DNA of 56,460 bases from Shewanella algicola (lineage in GTDB: Bacteria > Pseudomonadota > Gammaproteobacteria > Enterobacterales > Shewanellaceae). Of the stretch, positions 1 to 8,395 are shown one piece after another. The notes under the pieces were generated by a model. The model ran no database searches and was not told the DNA's origin. It saw nothing but the letters and a program-made list of their open reading frames with translations. The DNA is taken from NCBI RefSeq assembly GCF_014648035.1, contig NZ_BMQI01000031.1, positions 1-56,460 of the forward strand, read 5' to 3'. A program made the position numbers and the translations under genes. The stretch's first letter is position 1. The number at the start of each line of letters is the position of its first letter.

Positions 1-484
1 CGAAGACAGAATTGTGAAGTATATTAACTAAATTGCAGTTACACAGAATCTGTTACACCCTCTTAAAAGTGCCAAATATCACTGAGTGGGATATTCATGC
101 TATTCATCCAAAACGAGTCAAGGTTATGCCTCTATTTCTGAATCCAGAAACCATTATATATTCCAGCTATTTTCTTAATTCGATCAAAGGTTTTCTTCGT
201 ATGGCCTACCTAGAGCCTTTCCTAGGATCTAGGTATTGTGAATACGCCCCCTTCCTAACCTTTAACTAACTCAATCAGAAACCCTAGCGGATCTTTAGCC
301 ACAACAGTCACTTCCCCTCAACCTCACCAACTCACCACCAAATTTCACCCCCGAACCTCGTCAGCGTCGTCGGATTGCATTACGTCTACACCGTCAAGAC
401 AGGTATGATTTTATGAATTTTTGGTAGGGTATCTGCGGGGAAACGTGGCTTGAATTTGGCTAGTAATTACCTGATTTTAAGAAA

Positions 485-528
485 CTCATAATCGTCAGGT
501 CCCCAGCTCGAGTCTGGGAGGGTCACCA
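485..528 (+). pseudogene. 3' half of a tRNA with CAU anticodon (tRNA-Ile2/Met-like), att-site remnant
   Basis: Reading from 485, the sequence fits tRNA positions 32 to 76: anticodon loop CTCATAA (anticodon CAT), 3' anticodon stem TCGTC, five-base variable loop AGGTC, T stem CCCAG/CTGGG with loop CTCGAGT, then an acceptor strand ending in CACCA. The 5' half is missing: the preceding bases AAGAAA do not pair with TCGTC, and no D arm is seen. The acceptor strand is one base short and the first T-loop base is C instead of T, so the copy is decayed. The arrangement resembles the lysidine-type tRNA-Ile2(CAU) of enterobacteria. A duplicated tRNA 3' end is the usual attachment-site scar of an integrase-borne island. 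The identity of the tRNA is from memory of the family. Confidence 0.5.
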
Positions 529-536
529 ATTAAGAT

Positions 537-572
537 AAGCCGCAGCAATGTTTCATTGCTGCGGCTTTTTAA
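537..572 (+). terminator. Strong rho-independent terminator
   Basis: A perfect 12-bp inverted repeat GCCGCAGCAATG / CATTGCTGCGGC has a TTT loop and is followed by a T run. It lies 10 bases after the tRNA-like 3' end, so it is probably the native terminator of the original tRNA gene. Confidence 0.85.
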
Positions 573-636
573 TATCTGGGGTTTAGGATTTTGATGGGTG
601 CCAAGCTTTAACGGTGTGCTATCGAGTTGATGTAAT

Positions 637-667
637 TCACCACACCATGCTCAACATGGCGTGGTGA
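637..667. repeat. Long hairpin 3' of the DUF599 gene
   Basis: Arms at 638-649 and 655-666 form a 12-bp stem with one mismatch and a CTCAA loop. It lies just after the stop of the leftward DUF599 gene. No T run follows on the minus strand, so it could be a factor-dependent terminator or an mRNA-stabilising hairpin. Confidence 0.45.
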
Positions 668-680
668 GTAACAAGATGAG

Positions 681-1400
681 TTATTCTTTTATATGCAGTG
701 GGCTTTTTTCTAAATGGCTTTGGGCGGCGGTGATAGCAACCACAGCTTTAGAGTTAAATTCGCGTTGGTACAAGGTATACACCACAAATAAGCTGGCTAC
801 GATAAACATCCATGGATTGAAAAACCAGCACAGGGCAGCCATTGAATAATAATATGAACGTAGGCCGTAATTGTATGAATGAGCGGCCTGATCTTGCACC
901 ACTGCCATTTGCTTTGCGTAAGCGATGAGGTTTGTGTCGGTGCCGCTCTTATCTAATGGCGCAGCGCCAATCATCACGTTAACAAAACCATACTGGCGCA
1001 TTGACCAAGTAAACTGGAAAAACGCCAATACAAAAATGCCTACCAACAAACCGAGCTTTACTTGTACTAAAGCGTGATTAGGTGGTGCGGTAAAAGGAAT
1101 GGAGGCGATAACTGTTTCGAGCTTTTCAACTTGCGAAAACAAGGTCAGTACACCTGCTAAAACCAGTAGCGTGGTTGATGCAAAGAAAGCGATATTGCGT
1201 TCAAGATTAGCCAGTAATGCCGCTTCACCGACTCGGTTTTCTTTACCAATCACTTGCGACATCCACATAATTCGCTGCTGATGCATTACTCTCGCAATAC
1301 AATTTGTGGTCTTTGCTTTACGCCGTGCAAAACTGGTGTAGCCAATCCAGGCAATTAAAAACACAATAAAGGCTAACGAGTCTATCCAGGCAATCATCAT
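681..1400 (-). CDS. DUF599 family membrane protein
   Basis: The 239-residue protein has four or five hydrophobic segments: residues about 5-22, 70-90, 110-130 and 190-212. This matches the DUF599 family of inner-membrane proteins, whose function is not known. Charged stretches between the segments (RRKAKTT near 27, the ENRVGEAALLANLERN region near 53-68) are typical of the family. The ATG at 1400 is preceded by AAAAGG. It stands alone, with an island-like boundary to its left and an RluA-type gene upstream. The family call rests on overall pattern; no catalytic motif is visible. Confidence 0.7.
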   Translation of the reverse strand: MMIAWIDSLAFIVFLIAWIGYTSFARRKAKTTNCIARVMHQQRIMWMSQVIGKENRVGEAALLANLERNIAFFASTTLLVLAGVLTLFSQVEKLETVIASIPFTAPPNHALVQVKLGLLVGIFVLAFFQFTWSMRQYGFVNVMIGAAPLDKSGTDTNLIAYAKQMAVVQDQAAHSYNYGLRSYYYSMAALCWFFNPWMFIVASLFVVYTLYQREFNSKAVVAITAAQSHLEKSPLHIKE

Positions 1401-1515
1401 GTTAATAACCTTTTAACATATATTAATGGCTTGATTATGCATTAGTTTTCATCACCCTTAAATCAGTTTTTGTCTAAAACCGTTCACCGTAGATAAGTGA
1501 TGACTCAGCGAGAGC

Positions 1516-2175
1516 TTAAAACGGGCTTGGACAAAGAGAATTGATCTTCTCAAGTGTAATAGGATGAATAAAGCTAAGGCTTGTAGCATGCAATAATAAT
1601 CGAGGTGCCAGCTGTTGGGATTGCTGATTATGGTACAAATCACAGCCCAGTATTGGATGGCCAATCTGCTGGCTATGAATACGTAACTGGTGTGTTCGAC
1701 CCGTCATGGGGGTAAAACGTACTCGGGTTGATAACCCTTGAGGATGCCGCTCTATCACCTGGTAATGACTTTTAGCTGGTTTGCCCGTGTCATGGCAAAT
1801 TTTCATCAGCGGAAAATGTTCAACGTCTTTGGTGATGGGGAAATCGATTTCCCCCTGCTCATTGGACAGATCACCGTATAGTACTGCTGTGTAGGTTTTA
1901 CCAATGGTACGTTGCTGAAATTGTTGAGTGAGCAAACCATTAACCTGTTTATTTAACGCCACCAGCATAATGCCAGAGGTGCCAAAATCGAGGCGATGCA
2001 ATAAGGTTGCAGTGGGAAAATCTTGCACTAAGCGATAATGCACAGAGTCTTTATTGAGTGGATTTTTACCCGACAGACTCAGCAGCCCAGAGGGCTTGTT
2101 AATCAGCAATAGGTGTTCATCTTGGTATAATATTTCGATAACACCGTCACAGGGTGGCGCAATAAATTCAGCCAT
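1516..2175 (-). CDS. rluA: RluA-family pseudouridine synthase
   Basis: This 219-residue protein should isomerise uridine to pseudouridine in structured RNA. It carries the RluA-family active-site motif HRLDFGTSG near residue 60, with the catalytic Asp in HRLD, and the conserved C-terminal block TGRTHQLRIHSQQIGHPILG. It has no N-terminal S4 domain and its length equals that of E. coli RluA, the dual-specificity enzyme for 23S rRNA U746 and tRNA U32. The ending APRLLLHA...SFIHP also follows RluA. The start ATG at 2175 has a GAAGA sequence 5' to it. Exact RNA target is inferred, because TruC and RluC/RluD relatives share the motif. Confidence 0.8.
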   Translation of the reverse strand: MAEFIAPPCDGVIEILYQDEHLLLINKPSGLLSLSGKNPLNKDSVHYRLVQDFPTATLLHRLDFGTSGIMLVALNKQVNGLLTQQFQQRTIGKTYTAVLYGDLSNEQGEIDFPITKDVEHFPLMKICHDTGKPAKSHYQVIERHPQGLSTRVRFTPMTGRTHQLRIHSQQIGHPILGCDLYHNQQSQQLAPRLLLHATSLSFIHPITLEKINSLCPSPF

Positions 2176-2353
2176 ACAATCTTCATTTTCAAATCAAGCA
2201 CTGATCATAATCACAAAGGCGCTAGCAAACAACACTGATGTTATTGACCACAGTGTTGCCCATAACAAAATCGTTGATTTAAATCCTGCTTCCATTTAAC
2301 TTTATTCGACGGTAAAACGGTCTGCTGTTAAATCCTGTCGCAAAGACACATAA

Positions 2354-2378
2354 AAAATCCCGCTCGCTGCGGGATTTT
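2354..2378. terminator. Bidirectional terminator after gabT
   Basis: Perfect 10-bp stem AAAATCCCGC / GCGGGATTTT with loop TCGCT. It lies directly beyond the gabT stop on the minus strand, with a T run in that direction. Confidence 0.85.
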
Positions 2379-2400
2379 ATTTTACGGTTTTAAGCGATAT

Positions 2401-3681
2401 TCAAACTTCGCTAAACACAGCTTGAAATGTACTGTCCATAATGGCTAAACCGGCATCAATTTGCGCATCTGGCGCCGTTAACGGCACGAGTACACGAATC
2501 ACATTACCGTAGGTACCACAAGACAATAAAATCAGCCCACGATTGCGTGCTTCAGCCAAAATTTTAGCGCTGTATTGTGGCGCTGGCACGCCATCTTCCA
2601 TCAGCTCAATGGCAATCATCGCGCCTAAACCACGCACATCTGCAATTTGCGGGTATTTAGCCTGCATATCGGTTAATGCCGTTTTAAGCTTATTACCTAC
2701 ATCATTAGCGCGAGTTAATAGCTGCTCTTCTTCAAAGACCTCAATCACCGCAAGTGCTGCGGCACACGCTAATGGGCTGCCGCCATAAGTTCCGCCTAAA
2801 CCACCAGCTGTAACCGCATCCATAATGTCGGCTTTACCGGTAATACCAGATAGCGGGAAGCCGCCGGCAATAGACTTAGCAAAAGTGGTAATGTCAGCGG
2901 CAACATCCATTTGTTCCATCGCAAAAAAGGTGCCGGTACGCCCTGCGCCAGTTTGTACTTCATCGGCAATAAGCACGATGCCATGGTTGTCGCACAACTC
3001 GCGTAAACGTTTCATAAACGATGGCGTTGCAGCGTAAAAACCACCCTCACCTTGCACTGGTTCTAAAATAATGGCGGCGATATCTGCAGGCTCTGCATCA
3101 TTTTTAAAAATACGTTCAATTGACTCAATCGCATCATCTTCAGATACGCCATGCATTTCGCACGGAAACTCAGCGCGGAACACATTAGCCGACATCAAGC
3201 CCATACCTTTACTGTACGGCGCAACTTTACCGGTTAAAGCCAATGCCGCCATCGTACGGCCATGATATCCAGAAGTGAAGGCAATCACCCCTGCTCGTTT
3301 AGTGTAAGCACGAGCGACCTTTACGGCGTTCTCAACTGCTTCTGAACCACTGGTAAACAGCGCGGTCTTTTTAGCAAAATCACCTGGCACTAAATGGTTA
3401 AGCTTTTCACACACTTCAATATAATTTTCATAGCCTAACACCATAAAGCAGGTGTGCGAGAAGGCATCTAATTGTGCCGCAACCGCCGCTTTGACTTTAG
3501 GGTGTAAGTGACCAGTATTCAGTACCGCAATACCTCCAGCAAAATCAATATATTCACGGCCTTCGACATCCCATACTGTGGCGTTTTCAGCGCGTTCAGT
3601 AAAGATTGGGTGAATTTGTCCCACACCTTGAGCTACTGCCGCCTGACGACGAGCCATTAATCCATTATTTGTTTTAGTCAT
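2401..3681 (-). CDS. gabT: 4-aminobutyrate aminotransferase
   Basis: This class-III PLP aminotransferase of 426 residues transfers the amino group of GABA to 2-oxoglutarate, giving succinate semialdehyde. Visible signatures are the phosphate-binding TSGSEAVENA near residue 110, the EPVQGEGG block near 207, DEVQTGAGRTG with Asp240, and the Schiff-base lysine Lys269 in FAKSIAGGFPLSG. Length fits GabT/PuuE (about 421-426). It is the last gene of a puuB-gabD-gabT run, 11 bases after gabD, and a terminator follows. It therefore consumes the GABA made by the Puu pathway in this cluster. The split between GabT and PuuE roles cannot be made from sequence. Confidence 0.93.
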   Translation of the reverse strand: MTKTNNGLMARRQAAVAQGVGQIHPIFTERAENATVWDVEGREYIDFAGGIAVLNTGHLHPKVKAAVAAQLDAFSHTCFMVLGYENYIEVCEKLNHLVPGDFAKKTALFTSGSEAVENAVKVARAYTKRAGVIAFTSGYHGRTMAALALTGKVAPYSKGMGLMSANVFRAEFPCEMHGVSEDDAIESIERIFKNDAEPADIAAIILEPVQGEGGFYAATPSFMKRLRELCDNHGIVLIADEVQTGAGRTGTFFAMEQMDVAADITTFAKSIAGGFPLSGITGKADIMDAVTAGGLGGTYGGSPLACAAALAVIEVFEEEQLLTRANDVGNKLKTALTDMQAKYPQIADVRGLGAMIAIELMEDGVPAPQYSAKILAEARNRGLILLSCGTYGNVIRVLVPLTAPDAQIDAGLAIMDSTFQAVFSEV

Positions 3682-3692
3682 TGCCCACTCTC

Positions 3693-5141
3693 TTAAACTG
3701 ACATGCAGATATATTTCATTTCAAGGTATTCTTCGATACCAAATTTAGAGCCTTCGCGACCTAATCCTGACGATTTAATGCCACCAAAGGGTGCTACTTC
3801 GGTCGAAATTAATCCTGTATTCACCCCGACCATGCCGTACTCAAGTGCTTCAGCCACTTTGTAGACTAGCGAAATGTCGCGACCGTAAAAATACGCCGCT
3901 AAACCAAACTCGGTATCGTTGGCCTGCTTAATCACATCATCAACGGTGTCGAATTTAAATAACGGGGCTAATGGGCCAAAAGTTTCCTCTTTGGCCACCA
4001 ACATCGACTTATCAACATCGCGTAAAATGGTGGGTTCAAAAAACAATCCACCTAGGCTATGAGCTTTACCACCCGCTACAACACTGGCGCCTTTTGCGAC
4101 TGCATCAGCTAAATGGCTTTGCACTTTTGCCACAGCAGCTTGATTGATTAACGGGCCAATATTGACCCCATCATCAGCGCCGTTACCCACATTGAGCTTA
4201 GCGACGGCGGCAGCAAATTTTTGAGTAAATTGCTCATACACACCGGCTTGCACATAAATGCGGTTAGCACACACACAGGTTTGGCCTGCGTTGCGGTATT
4301 TAGCAATCATGGCGCCTTCGACTGCGGCGTCAATGTCGGCATCGTCAAACACGATAAACGGTGCGTTGCCGCCAAGTTCAAGCGACAGTTTTTTAAGTGT
4401 CGGTGCGCATTGCTCCATTAACTTTATGCCAACAGCTGTTGAGCCAGTAAACGATAACTTACGCACAATGGGGCTTTCACATAAGGTGTTACCAATGGCA
4501 ATGGCATCACCTGTGATCACGCTAAATACCCCCGCAGGAATACCCGCGCGATGAGCCAGTTCAGCTAACGCTAATGCGGTAAATGGCGTTTGCGGTGCAG
4601 GCTTAACCACCATAGTACAACCCGCAGCAAGCGCTGGCGCCGCTTTACGGGTAATCATTGCTGCTGGGAAGTTCCACGGTGTAATCGCCGCGGTAACGCC
4701 AACAGGTTGTTTAATCACTGTCAGCCTTTTATCTGCTTGATGCCCAGGAATCGTGTCGCCATAAATGCGCTTAGCTTCTTCAGCAAACCATTCAATAAAC
4801 GAGGCGGCATAAGTCACCTCGCCTTTGGCTTCAGCTAGGGGTTTGCCTTGTTCTGTGGTCATCATCAACGCAAGGTCATCAGCATGTTGGTTAATCAGTT
4901 CAAACCAACGGCGTAGCTTTTGGCTGCGCTCTTTTGCTGACAACGCACGCCAAGTTGGCAGCGCTTTATTGGCTGCTGTGATTGCCGTCTTGGTTTCAGC
5001 CGTGCCCATCACTGGCACATGGCCAATTAACTCTTGAGTGGCTGGGTTGGCAATAGCAACGGTTTCACCGCTGTTAGCACTTACCCATAAACCATCGATA
5101 TAGCATTGCTCGTGCAATAAGCTTGGATCATTTAAAATCAC
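3693..5141 (-). CDS. gabD: Succinate-semialdehyde dehydrogenase (NADP+)
   Basis: The 482-residue aldehyde dehydrogenase oxidises succinate semialdehyde to succinate, linking GABA breakdown to the TCA cycle. Catalytic residues are in place: Asn157 in TPWNFPA, Lys180 in VVKPAPQTP, Glu255 in LELGGNAPF and nucleophile Cys289 in GQTCVCANR. The double Cys with CVCANR is typical of GabD and of its redox-sensitive loop. The length is the same as E. coli GabD. It lies between puuB (72-base gap) and gabT (11-base gap), almost certainly in one mRNA. Start at 5141 is preceded by TAGGAG. Confidence 0.93.
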   Translation of the reverse strand: MILNDPSLLHEQCYIDGLWVSANSGETVAIANPATQELIGHVPVMGTAETKTAITAANKALPTWRALSAKERSQKLRRWFELINQHADDLALMMTTEQGKPLAEAKGEVTYAASFIEWFAEEAKRIYGDTIPGHQADKRLTVIKQPVGVTAAITPWNFPAAMITRKAAPALAAGCTMVVKPAPQTPFTALALAELAHRAGIPAGVFSVITGDAIAIGNTLCESPIVRKLSFTGSTAVGIKLMEQCAPTLKKLSLELGGNAPFIVFDDADIDAAVEGAMIAKYRNAGQTCVCANRIYVQAGVYEQFTQKFAAAVAKLNVGNGADDGVNIGPLINQAAVAKVQSHLADAVAKGASVVAGGKAHSLGGLFFEPTILRDVDKSMLVAKEETFGPLAPLFKFDTVDDVIKQANDTEFGLAAYFYGRDISLVYKVAEALEYGMVGVNTGLISTEVAPFGGIKSSGLGREGSKFGIEEYLEMKYICMSV

Positions 5142-5213
5142 AACGCACTCCTACTCAATTTGATAAACAACTTAATTCCCTGTATGTAATCTCAACTTAG
5201 TTGCTCGCTAAGA

Positions 5214-6500
5214 CTAAATACCAAACTTGTCGCGCATGGTGTAATACCAGGCCCCTAATGCACTAAACGGTACGCGTAAGGCGTGACCGCCGGGGAATGG
5301 ATAATGAGGTAAAGCAGCAAAGGCATCAAAACGGGTCGCCTGGCCATTGAGCATTTCGGCAATTAACTTGCCCGCTAAATGAGTATAGGTAACCCCATGA
5401 CCACTGCAGCCTTGAGAATAATAAATGTTGTGTCCAATTCGGCCCACTTGAGGCAAACGTGACAAGGTCATTAAAAAGTTACCCGTCCAGGCATAATCCA
5501 CTTTAACGCCTTTTAGCTGCGGAAATGTTTTTAGCAGCTTAGGCATAATCAAGGCTTCGACGTTCGCCGGATCGCGAGCGCCGTAGACCACGCCACCACC
5601 AAAGACAAGTCGCTTGTCGCCAGTAAGGCGGTAATAATCTAATAAGTAGTTACAGTCTTCTACGCAATAGTCTTGCGGTAATAAACTGGCAGCCATGTCG
5701 TCAGACAGTGGTTCAGTGGTTATAACCTGAGTACCGCACGGCATTGATTTAGCTTGTAGCTCTGGTAATAATTTACCCAAATAGGCATTACCCGCTACAA
5801 CCACAAACTTACATTTAACTTGCCCTTGTGCGGTGCGCACAATTGGCGACTCACCGTCATCAACGTTAATCACAGCTGAGTCTTCAAAAATTTGTCCGCC
5901 GAGCGATTCAACAGCACGAGCTTCGCCTAACGCTAAATTAAGCGGGTGAATATGGCCGCCGCTTTTATCAAGCAAACCACCGACATATAAATCGGTATTC
6001 ACCACATTACGAATGCCGTCTTTATCAAGCATCTCTAAATGATTGTTATGACCATGGGTTTCCCATAGCTTCTTTTGCGATTGTAAATGGCCCATTTGCT
6101 TAGCATTCATAGCAGCGAACACACCGCCATCTTTTAAGTCACAATCGATATTGTATTTGGCAATACGGTCGCGAATGATTTGACCACCTTCGAATGCCAT
6201 TTGGCCAAAAAGTTTGGCTTGCTCTTTACCCACCACTTTTTCGATACTGTCGATATCGCGGCTAAATGAGTTAACAATTTGCCCGCCATTTCGGCCCGAT
6301 GCGCCCCAGCCAATTCGGGCCGCTTCGAGGATAACCACTTTCATGCCGCTTTCTAATAAATGCAGCCCAGATGACAACCCTGTATATCCCGCACCAATGA
6401 TACAAACATCCGTTTCTATTGAAGATTCTAAGCGTGGGCGTTCGACTTTATCATTAGCCGACGCAGCATAATATGAACTAGCATGAGGTGTGGCGGACAT
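5214..6500 (-). CDS. puuB: Gamma-glutamylputrescine oxidase
   Basis: This 428-residue FAD enzyme of the DAO family has the dinucleotide fold GAGYTG at residues 36-41 and the family block RIGWGASGRNGGQ near 62-74. The C-terminal part has the QGCSGHGVTYTHLAGKLIAE FAD-binding segment. In the Puu pathway the enzyme oxidises gamma-glutamylputrescine to the gamma-glutamyl aldehyde, releasing ammonia and peroxide. It is the first gene of puuB-gabD-gabT. Its promoter region carries a palindrome at 6577-6598 shared with other promoters of the cluster. A second homologue lies at 15919-17226. Length is close to E. coli PuuB (426). Confidence 0.85.
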   Translation of the reverse strand: MSATPHASSYYAASANDKVERPRLESSIETDVCIIGAGYTGLSSGLHLLESGMKVVILEAARIGWGASGRNGGQIVNSFSRDIDSIEKVVGKEQAKLFGQMAFEGGQIIRDRIAKYNIDCDLKDGGVFAAMNAKQMGHLQSQKKLWETHGHNNHLEMLDKDGIRNVVNTDLYVGGLLDKSGGHIHPLNLALGEARAVESLGGQIFEDSAVINVDDGESPIVRTAQGQVKCKFVVVAGNAYLGKLLPELQAKSMPCGTQVITTEPLSDDMAASLLPQDYCVEDCNYLLDYYRLTGDKRLVFGGGVVYGARDPANVEALIMPKLLKTFPQLKGVKVDYAWTGNFLMTLSRLPQVGRIGHNIYYSQGCSGHGVTYTHLAGKLIAEMLNGQATRFDAFAALPHYPFPGGHALRVPFSALGAWYYTMRDKFGI

Positions 6501-6576
6501 AGCGCTTCCTTTATAGGTTCGAGACGAAATACAACATGATCATCGTACACTTAAGCATATTTAAAAACTAGCATTT

Positions 6577-6598
6577 AAAGTGTAATTTTTTACACTTT
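6577..6598. promoter_or_regulatory. Candidate operator of the polyamine regulon (puuB promoter)
   Basis: Perfect 9-bp inverted repeat AAAGTGTAA / TTACACTTT with a TTTT spacer, 77 bases upstream of puuB. It shares the GTGT...ACAC frame with sites at 14713, 15824, 22783 and 22811. Binding by PuuR is an inference. Confidence 0.5.
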
Positions 6599-6636
6599 GT
6601 AGAATATATTTAACACCATAACGTCACCTTGGTAAA

Positions 6637-6667
6637 AAAAAGCCACACTTAAAAAGCGTGGCTTTAG
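6637..6667. terminator. Terminator of the potFGHI operon
   Basis: Stem AGCCAC(A/G)C with loop around AAAA at 6641-6665, read on the minus strand and followed there by a run of T. It lies 18 bases past the potI stop. Confidence 0.8.
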
Positions 6668-6683
6668 CAATGGTTCGCTCTGA

Positions 6684-7499
6684 TTACTCCATTGCTTCTT
6701 TAGCTTTACGTTCTGAGCGTCGGGCTAAATACCACGACAAGAACGCGACCAAAGATACACTCAGAATAATAATGGTGGCTAAGGCGTTAATTTTAGGCGA
6801 AACCCCTAAACGCACCGATGAGAACACCACCATAGGTAACGTGGTAGACCCTGGTCCAGAGGCAAAGCTGGCAATCACTAAGTCATCTAACGATAAACTA
6901 AACGACAAGAACCAACCGGCAATTAACGCCGGAGAAATCATCGGCACTGTGATTAAAAAGAAGGTTTTAAAACGCGTTGCACCTAAGTCCATCGCCGCTT
7001 CTTCAATCGACAGATCAAGTTCACGCAGCCTTGACGACACCACCACAGCAACATAAGCCGCACAAAAAGTAGAGTGCGCAATCCATACGGTTAACATGCC
7101 ACGTTCTGCTGGCCAACCAAGCAGGTCGGCCATTTCAACAAATAGCAGTAACAATGATAAACCGGTAATCACTTCTGGCATAACCAGTGGCGCGGTAATC
7201 ATGTTAGACAGTGTCAATTTTGCCCAAGAACGGCGAAAACGTGTCATGACAAACGCTGCCATGGTGCCGATAATCACCGCCATGGTTGAACTGTAGAATG
7301 CGATACGCAAACTGGTCCACACGGCTTCGAGTATTTGGGTATCTTTAAATAACTCGCCATACCATTTAGGTGAAAACCCACTCCACACCGTCACTAACTT
7401 TGATTCATTAAACGAATAAATAACCAAAATAAACATCGGCGCATACAAAAACAGTAAGCCAAACCATAGCATCACTTTAGAGAAACTGAGCTTCTTCAT
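6684..7499 (-). CDS. potI: Putrescine ABC transporter, permease PotI
   Basis: This 271-residue inner-membrane permease has about six transmembrane helices starting at residues 8-28. It carries the MetI-type EAA loop EEAAMDLGATRFKTFFLITVP around residues 165-185, which docks on the ATPase. It pairs with PotH to form the channel for putrescine taken from PotF. It is the last gene of potFGHI and overlaps potH by 4 bases, which points to translational coupling. Length is near E. coli PotI (281). PotC of the spermidine system is a close relative; four-gene order and PotF upstream favour PotI. Confidence 0.88.
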   Translation of the reverse strand: MKKLSFSKVMLWFGLLFLYAPMFILVIYSFNESKLVTVWSGFSPKWYGELFKDTQILEAVWTSLRIAFYSSTMAVIIGTMAAFVMTRFRRSWAKLTLSNMITAPLVMPEVITGLSLLLLFVEMADLLGWPAERGMLTVWIAHSTFCAAYVAVVVSSRLRELDLSIEEAAMDLGATRFKTFFLITVPMISPALIAGWFLSFSLSLDDLVIASFASGPGSTTLPMVVFSSVRLGVSPKINALATIIILSVSLVAFLSWYLARRSERKAKEAME

Positions 7500-8395
7500 A
7501 CGTCGTTCTCCATATTACGTGACTGATAACGGTGGAATAAGGTAATAGGGATAATCAACAGTGCTAGCATCACAATCGCAAGTGACGACGCTACTGGCCA
7601 GTCGCGGTTATTAAAGAACTCTTGCCACAACACTTTACCAATCATCAATGAATCTGGACCGCCCAATAACTCAGGGATAACAAACTCACCTACCGCAGGA
7701 ATAAATACCAACATCGAGCCGGCAATTACACCGCCCATCGACAATGGCAAGGTGATTTTCCAAAAGGTGTTGATACTGCGCGAGCCAAGATCTGAAGCCG
7801 CTTCAATTAAGCTTAAATCCAGTTTCACCAGGGTGGCGTATAAGGGCAAAATCATAAACGGCAAATACGCGTAGATAATCCCGATATACACAGCAAAATT
7901 GGTATTGAGCATTTGAATGGGTTCAGAGATAACCCCTAACCACATTAAGGCGTTATTGATTAAGCCGTTGTTGCTTAAAATCCCCATCCAGGCATAAATA
8001 CGGATTAAAAATGAGGTCCACGATGGTAGCATCACTAACAATAGCAATACGGTTTGTAACCGAGCCGGTGCGCGAGCAATGGCATACGCCATCGGAAAGC
8101 CCAAAATTAAACAACCTAGCGTGGCCACAAACGCCATTTTAAGCGAGGTGAGATAGGCCATGTAATACATAGAATCTTGCAGTAACAATAAGTAGTTACC
8201 AAAATTCAGTGCAATATTAAGCATTTCATCCGCGTAGCTAAAGGTGGCTTCGTATGGCGGAATCGCAATCGCCGCAGACGAAAAACTCAGCTTTAACACT
8301 ATCGCAAACGGCAGCGCGAAGAACATCAATAACCATAGGTAAGGCACCCCCATGGTCAAATAACGACCTTTGATTATTTTCAGTGGATTCTTCAT
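7496..8395 (-). CDS. potH: Putrescine ABC transporter, permease PotH
   Basis: The 299-residue permease has an N-terminal helix (residues 14-36), a periplasmic stretch to about 80, then five more helices. The EAA loop IEAASDLGSRSINTFWKITLPLS lies near residues 195-217. It forms the heterodimeric translocation pore with PotI. It overlaps potG by 4 bases and potI by 4 bases, so the three genes are tightly coupled. The shape and the LLGGPDSLMIGKVLWQEFFNNRDWP region match PotH/PotB permeases. Confidence 0.88.
   Translation of the reverse strand: MKNPLKIIKGRYLTMGVPYLWLLMFFALPFAIVLKLSFSSAAIAIPPYEATFSYADEMLNIALNFGNYLLLLQDSMYYMAYLTSLKMAFVATLGCLILGFPMAYAIARAPARLQTVLLLLVMLPSWTSFLIRIYAWMGILSNNGLINNALMWLGVISEPIQMLNTNFAVYIGIIYAYLPFMILPLYATLVKLDLSLIEAASDLGSRSINTFWKITLPLSMGGVIAGSMLVFIPAVGEFVIPELLGGPDSLMIGKVLWQEFFNNRDWPVASSLAIVMLALLIIPITLFHRYQSRNMENDV

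Noticed and set aside
33..269. Open frame of 78 codons near the left edge
   Set aside because: No ribosome site, no recognisable protein pattern, and it lies in the gene-free stretch left of the tRNA-like remnant.
2054..2299. 81-codon frame overlapping the RluA gene start
   Set aside because: Mostly antisense to rluA, with no ribosome site or family pattern.
4258..4554. 98-codon frame antisense to gabD
   Set aside because: It is a mirror of the conserved dehydrogenase coding strand; no start signal and no protein pattern of its own.
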